Shown here piece after piece: positions 61,374-64,000 of a DNA stretch of 64,000 nt. Location of the stretch: positions 1,116,001 to 1,180,000 of the forward strand of contig NZ_CP136865.1 in NCBI RefSeq assembly GCF_045689245.1. The letters run 5' to 3'. This DNA is from Congregibacter brevis. GTDB lineage: Bacteria; Pseudomonadota; Gammaproteobacteria; Pseudomonadales; Halieaceae. The notes under the pieces are model-generated. The model was not told where the DNA came from, did not search any database, and saw nothing but the letters and a program-made list of their open reading frames with translations. The position numbers were made by a program, and so were the translations under genes. Positions within the stretch are counted from its first letter, which is position 1, and the number at the start of each line of letters is the position of its first letter.

Positions 61374-61949
61374 ATGCCACAGAACCCGTTCTACGTTTAT
61401 GCCCTCAAAGATCCACGAGAAAAACCAGCTTCTGTATTTTACATCGGGAAAGGTACAGGCAATCGTGCCTGGGAGCATGAGGCGGTGGAGGACGATTCCG
61501 AGAAAGGGCTTGTCATCAAAGGAATACATGATCACGGTATGAAGGTTTTGCACACTGTGTTGGCTGACGATCTCACTGAAGCGCAAGCGTTAAAGCTGGA
61601 AGCCGAACTCATAGCGGCTTTTGGTATCCGCAAGCGTGGAGGGCTGTTGACTAATCGTGTGCAGCCTAATCCGAACACGATCTCCAAAAAGTCGAAAGTA
61701 AATGTCCCTGATGGAAGTTATGAGCGTGCGCAGATGGGGCTTGAGTTCTTGAAGTCGGCAATAATGGAGCTAGCCAAAGCAAACCCTGGAGGCATAAGAA
61801 ACTCAGATGCCGCTAAGTTCCTAGGCCTGTAATCTGAGTATGGCGGCGGGGCGAAGGATTACCTGTCTTACAGTGTGTTGGGGCTGTTGCTCAAAGAGGG
61901 CCGCATAGAGCGGAACGAGCGCAAACGACATGTTGCCGTAACTGAATGA
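61374..61949 (+). pseudogene. GIY-YIG nuclease-like gene with in-frame TAA
   Basis: The first 152 codons encode a GIY-YIG domain (FYVYALKDPREKPASV, VFYIGKGTGNRAWEHE, metal Glu78 in EAELIAAFG) and a linker, then TAA at 61830-61832. Without a frame change, reading continues for 38 codons (SEYGGGAKDYLSYSVLGLLL and KEGRIERNERKRHVAVTE) to a TGA at 61947-61949. Together LGL-stop-SEYGGGAKDYLSYSVL reads as one winged-helix-like C-terminal domain, so the TAA is probably a nonsense change from a Gln codon (CAA). The GIY-YIG part could still be made as a 152-residue protein. It is divergent from the HEPN operon. Confidence 0.75.
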
Positions 61950-61984
61950 CACGGTGTTCGTGAAACGGTGTCCGAGGAAGCCGT

Positions 61985-62001
61985 TGAGTCGGTATGACTC
62001 A
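61985..62001. other. Short hairpin between convergent genes
   Basis: TGAGTC and GACTCA form a 6-bp stem around GGTAT, between the GIY-YIG pseudogene and the end of the zinc-ribbon nuclease gene. There is no T run; a weak terminator at best. Confidence 0.3.
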
Positions 62002-62060
62002 TGAAGTATGTTTTAGCGTGTCGTAAAGTTAAAATCTTCCGCCCACCTAAGTGCTGAAGA

Positions 62061-63389
62061 TTAGTCGAACAAGTCTATTTGATCTTCGGTTTTATTCTTA
62101 CGCCGCGTAGCACTAGCTCGTAAGTATCGACACTGCGGGCACCCGCGATTATGTTTTCGATGAAGTATAGAATCCTGCCATTCGTGGCCACATGGTCCTA
62201 GCCACCAAACCACCTTGCCTGATCCCGGAGTGAACTGACTGGGTGACAACCCATTATTCTTTTTGGGGTGCCACTCTCGAGATATTTTCGGATGCAAAGT
62301 GGCGAGCGACTTTTCCGGCTTGGCGTACTTCCGCTCCGCGTATAGTCTTTCGAACTCTTTGCTTGCGATCCAAGTCTTCCGACTCTGATACTCATGTATG
62401 AGCAAAGCTTGCGCTGGGGTTACAGCGTGATTCTTCCCGATACGCTTCAATAGTTCCTTGATTGTCGAGATCGGTATACGCTTCTTGTTCGTTTCTATGT
62501 CATGCGGGCTGATTAGTGGGAGACCTTCTTCCCTAATCCTTATCAGCATAATCTTCGATGCGACAGCTTGGTTTTTGCACGTGTCTTTTTCGACTTTGTC
62601 ATGGTGCCAGTACACGCCATCATATTCGATACCGATACCGATCCCGAGCTCAGGGATGTACAGATCCAGCTCAACACCGTTGAAGATGAATCGGTGCTCG
62701 ATGTTTTGGAAGATGCTTTGTAACTCGGTGTAGATCCTCAATTCAGGAACGGACCAGACCGGGTTGCACTTAGGACACCCTGTTCCGGTAGCGCGGTGGT
62801 TAACCGTGGCTTCCCATTCATGGTCATCGCCATTGCGACATTTCCACCAAACCCTTTTTTTCGCTGATGGAGCAATGTAAAACGGAGTTAGAGAACCGTT
62901 TTTTGTTGGGTGCCACTGCGATGCGAGGGCGAGGTTTACTGCGCCCAGTGAGTTTTCCTTTGTAATGTGCTGGTTCGCGCAGTATGGACAGCCCTTGCCG
63001 TTAGCGCGATTGTTGAGTTTGGCTCGCCAAACATGGGTTGGGTTAACGGTGCACTGCCACCAGACTTGAGCTTTGGTGCTGGGCAACACATCAAATGGCG
63101 TAAGAGCTCCATTTTTTTCAGTGTGCCACTCCCGGGCGAGTTTTGGGTTAACCGTGCCGAGGCTGTTAGATACAGCTACCCTTTGATTGGAACATATCGG
63201 GCAACCAGCTCCCCTATTCCTGTTGTAAATAGCCGCATCCCACTCGTGATCGTTGCCCTTAGGACAAAGCCACCACGCCTTTCTTCCTGATCCAGGAGTT
63301 ACGTCGGCGGGTGTCAGGCTGCCATTTTTAAATGGGTGCCACTGAGCGGCCAAGTTAGGATTTGCTTCTTGTAAGGACTTTTTTACCAC
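62061..63389 (-). CDS. Zinc-ribbon repeat protein with Vsr-like endonuclease core
   Basis: The 442-residue protein has three N-terminal treble-clef/zinc-ribbon repeats (DUF4379-like: cysteine/histidine sets at C42-H48-C63-C66, C113-H119-C134-C137, C184-H190-C205-C208), a nuclease-like domain (about 211-320) and a fourth repeat at the C-terminus (C400-H402-C417-C420). Each repeat has NPXLAXXWHPXKNG and a WW-C pattern. The middle has Glu216, Asp242 in ELDLYIPE, and EYDGVYWHHD (Asp257, His262), like Vsr/EDxHD restriction-type folds. It probably binds and cuts DNA; target unknown. GTG start without a clear Shine-Dalgarno sequence. Confidence 0.8.
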   Translation of the reverse strand: MVKKSLQEANPNLAAQWHPFKNGSLTPADVTPGSGRKAWWLCPKGNDHEWDAAIYNRNRGAGCPICSNQRVAVSNSLGTVNPKLAREWHTEKNGALTPFDVLPSTKAQVWWQCTVNPTHVWRAKLNNRANGKGCPYCANQHITKENSLGAVNLALASQWHPTKNGSLTPFYIAPSAKKRVWWKCRNGDDHEWEATVNHRATGTGCPKCNPVWSVPELRIYTELQSIFQNIEHRFIFNGVELDLYIPELGIGIGIEYDGVYWHHDKVEKDTCKNQAVASKIMLIRIREEGLPLISPHDIETNKKRIPISTIKELLKRIGKNHAVTPAQALLIHEYQSRKTWIASKEFERLYAERKYAKPEKSLATLHPKISREWHPKKNNGLSPSQFTPGSGKVVWWLGPCGHEWQDSILHRKHNRGCPQCRYLRASATRRKNKTEDQIDLFD

Positions 63390-63607
63390 GATGTTCGCAA
63401 AGATAGATCAATCATGAGTTTCGTGCCACTCATAGAGACGACTTTGTAAGTCCTCGCAATTACGGACCTAGAGTAGGGATTTCTGTGCTATTGGACCTAG
63501 GCATTGCTAGATAATTCAACAGGTTAGGCAGGACAATGTCGTCCATCGATAGCACAAGTCAACCTGGTAACTCTTTGATTTACTTACGAAGGCAGTCATT
63601 GAAGAAC
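63390..63607. other. Right end of the element, no gene
   Basis: The 218 bp between the zinc-ribbon nuclease gene and the right repeat are AT-rich and contain no supported ORF; they would hold the nuclease promoter and possible integrase arm sites. Confidence 0.5.
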
Positions 63608-63659
63608 TGGCTTTTAACCAATTGGTCGCTGGTTCGAACCCAGCACGGCCCACCATTTT
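63608..63659. repeat. attR-type direct repeat (tRNA-Lys 3' half copy)
   Basis: Exact 52-bp copy of 56124-56175. It lacks the acceptor 5' strand, D-arm and promoter, so it is not a second tRNA gene but the right attachment site left by integration. Confidence 0.95.
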
Positions 63660-63939
63660 CTCTCCAAGATAGGGCGCTTTGCGCGGCTTTACTTACGTGG
63701 CCCTAATCTAGCCGCTATCAAAACGTACTCTGCTTTTGAGTAAGTCCAACTAGCCCGCAAGCCCAAATCGTTCTAGTTGCATTGCCGTCGCTTCTAGCTT
63801 CCTAATCTTGCCCTCCATGCAAATCGCGGTTCACCATCGATAGCTGCGTTTTCGCCCTTGATATGGCTGGCTTTTGCCGCTTAGATGATCACATACTCAT
63901 GAGATCGATCGGCTTAAACTCATAATTTGGGACACGTTC
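63660..63939. other. Chromosomal sequence beyond the element, no gene
   Basis: These 280 bp should originally have followed tRNA-Lys. I see no ORF, RNA gene or clear terminator before the partial reading frame at the window edge. Confidence 0.45.
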
Positions 63940-64000
63940 ATGTTGAAGAATTTTCGTCACCTACGACTTGCCATCATTCCGGTACTGGCCACGATCTCTA
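63940..64000 (+). CDS. Start of an exported or membrane protein (3'-truncated by window edge)
   Basis: Only 20 codons are visible: a positively charged start (MLKNFRHLR) then hydrophobic residues (LAIIPVLATIS), like a signal peptide or membrane anchor. No strong Shine-Dalgarno sequence precedes the ATG. The product cannot be assigned. Confidence 0.4.
   Translation, partial: MLKNFRHLRLAIIPVLATIS

Larger units (their letters stand above)
56172..63659. mobile_element. Integrative element in tRNA-Lys (~7.5 kb) with HUH Rep and defence-like cargo
   Basis: The element runs from the tRNA-Lys 3' end to the second copy of the 52-bp repeat. It carries a tyrosine integrase, a DUF4224-like gene, a HUH endonuclease gene beside nested inverted repeats, and conflict-type genes (RelA/SpoT synthetase, HEPN-motif protein, GIY-YIG pseudogene, zinc-ribbon/Vsr-like nuclease). 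Neither capsid, terminase, Zot, relaxase-plus-T4SS nor transposase is present. Bases look more AT-rich and genes less tightly packed than in the flanks. A satellite-like or mobilizable element is the most likely class; excision and transfer are unproven. Confidence 0.88.

Noticed and set aside
63608..63659. Second tRNA-Lys gene
   Set aside because: Only the 3' half is present, with no D-arm or 5' acceptor strand; it is an attachment site.
56172..63659. Filamentous (inovirus) prophage, considered because of the HUH Rep and small membrane protein
   Set aside because: No Zot/pI ATPase, no coat-protein series and no secretin-type gene.

Overview
The window is a bacterial chromosome segment. Gene content and order point to a marine gammaproteobacterium, most likely the OM60/NOR5 (Halieaceae) group. 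This is inference from the Pseudomonas-like order proA-nadD-rsfS-rlmH-mrdA-rodA-mltB-rlpA-dacA-ybeD-lipB, a class Ia NrdA with two ATP-cones, the ruvCAB-ybgC-tolQRAB-pal-cpoB-queE-queC run, TonB-dependent transport, fatty-acid oxidation genes and a membrane desaturase. No 16S rRNA or other direct taxonomic marker is present.

Layout. 1-5.8 kb: a truncated acyltransferase, dinG and a TonB-dependent receptor, closed by a strong terminator. 5.8-11.2 kb (minus strand): a cyclase/amidohydrolase pair and fadBA. 11.3-20 kb (minus): a membrane protein, a 71-residue ORF, nrdB and nrdA with a long leader carrying a perfect DnaA box and an NrdR-like box, then argF and argD. 20-21.5 kb: grxD, bfr and bfd, the last with a Fur-like box in its promoter. 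21.5-31.5 kb (plus): proline, NAD and lipoate synthesis, ribosome factors and the cell-elongation/peptidoglycan cluster. 31.6-41.2 kb: prfC, a thiol peroxidase, a desaturase, a MATE exporter, a glutamine-synthetase-like enzyme with a LuxR-type regulator, a lytic transglycosylase and proS. 41.4-56 kb (plus): a histone-tailed HU protein, an FmdB-type zinc ribbon, aspS, yebC, ruvCAB behind a LexA box, ybgC-tolQRAB-pal-cpoB, queE, queC, a Tat-exported dipeptidase, a periplasmic RidA-like protein and tRNA-Lys.

56.1-63.7 kb is an integrated mobile element. It sits in the 3' half of tRNA-Lys(TTT) and is bounded by a perfect 52-bp direct repeat (56124-56175 and 63608-63659). It carries a tyrosine integrase, a DUF4224-like small protein, a HUH-type replication endonuclease next to nested inverted repeats that look like a replication origin, and several genes typical of conflict systems. 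These are a stand-alone RelA/SpoT-type nucleotide synthetase, a HEPN-motif protein with a small partner, a GIY-YIG protein broken by an in-frame TAA, and a protein with four zinc-ribbon repeats around a Vsr-like nuclease core. I see no capsid, packaging, Zot or conjugation gene, so an integrative satellite-like or mobilizable element with defence cargo is the best reading. This is the most novel part of the window.

The core regions are ordinary, tightly packed operons with many 4-bp start/stop overlaps and frequent GTG or TTG starts. Regulatory sites named here come from reading the bases against known consensus patterns; none has been tested.
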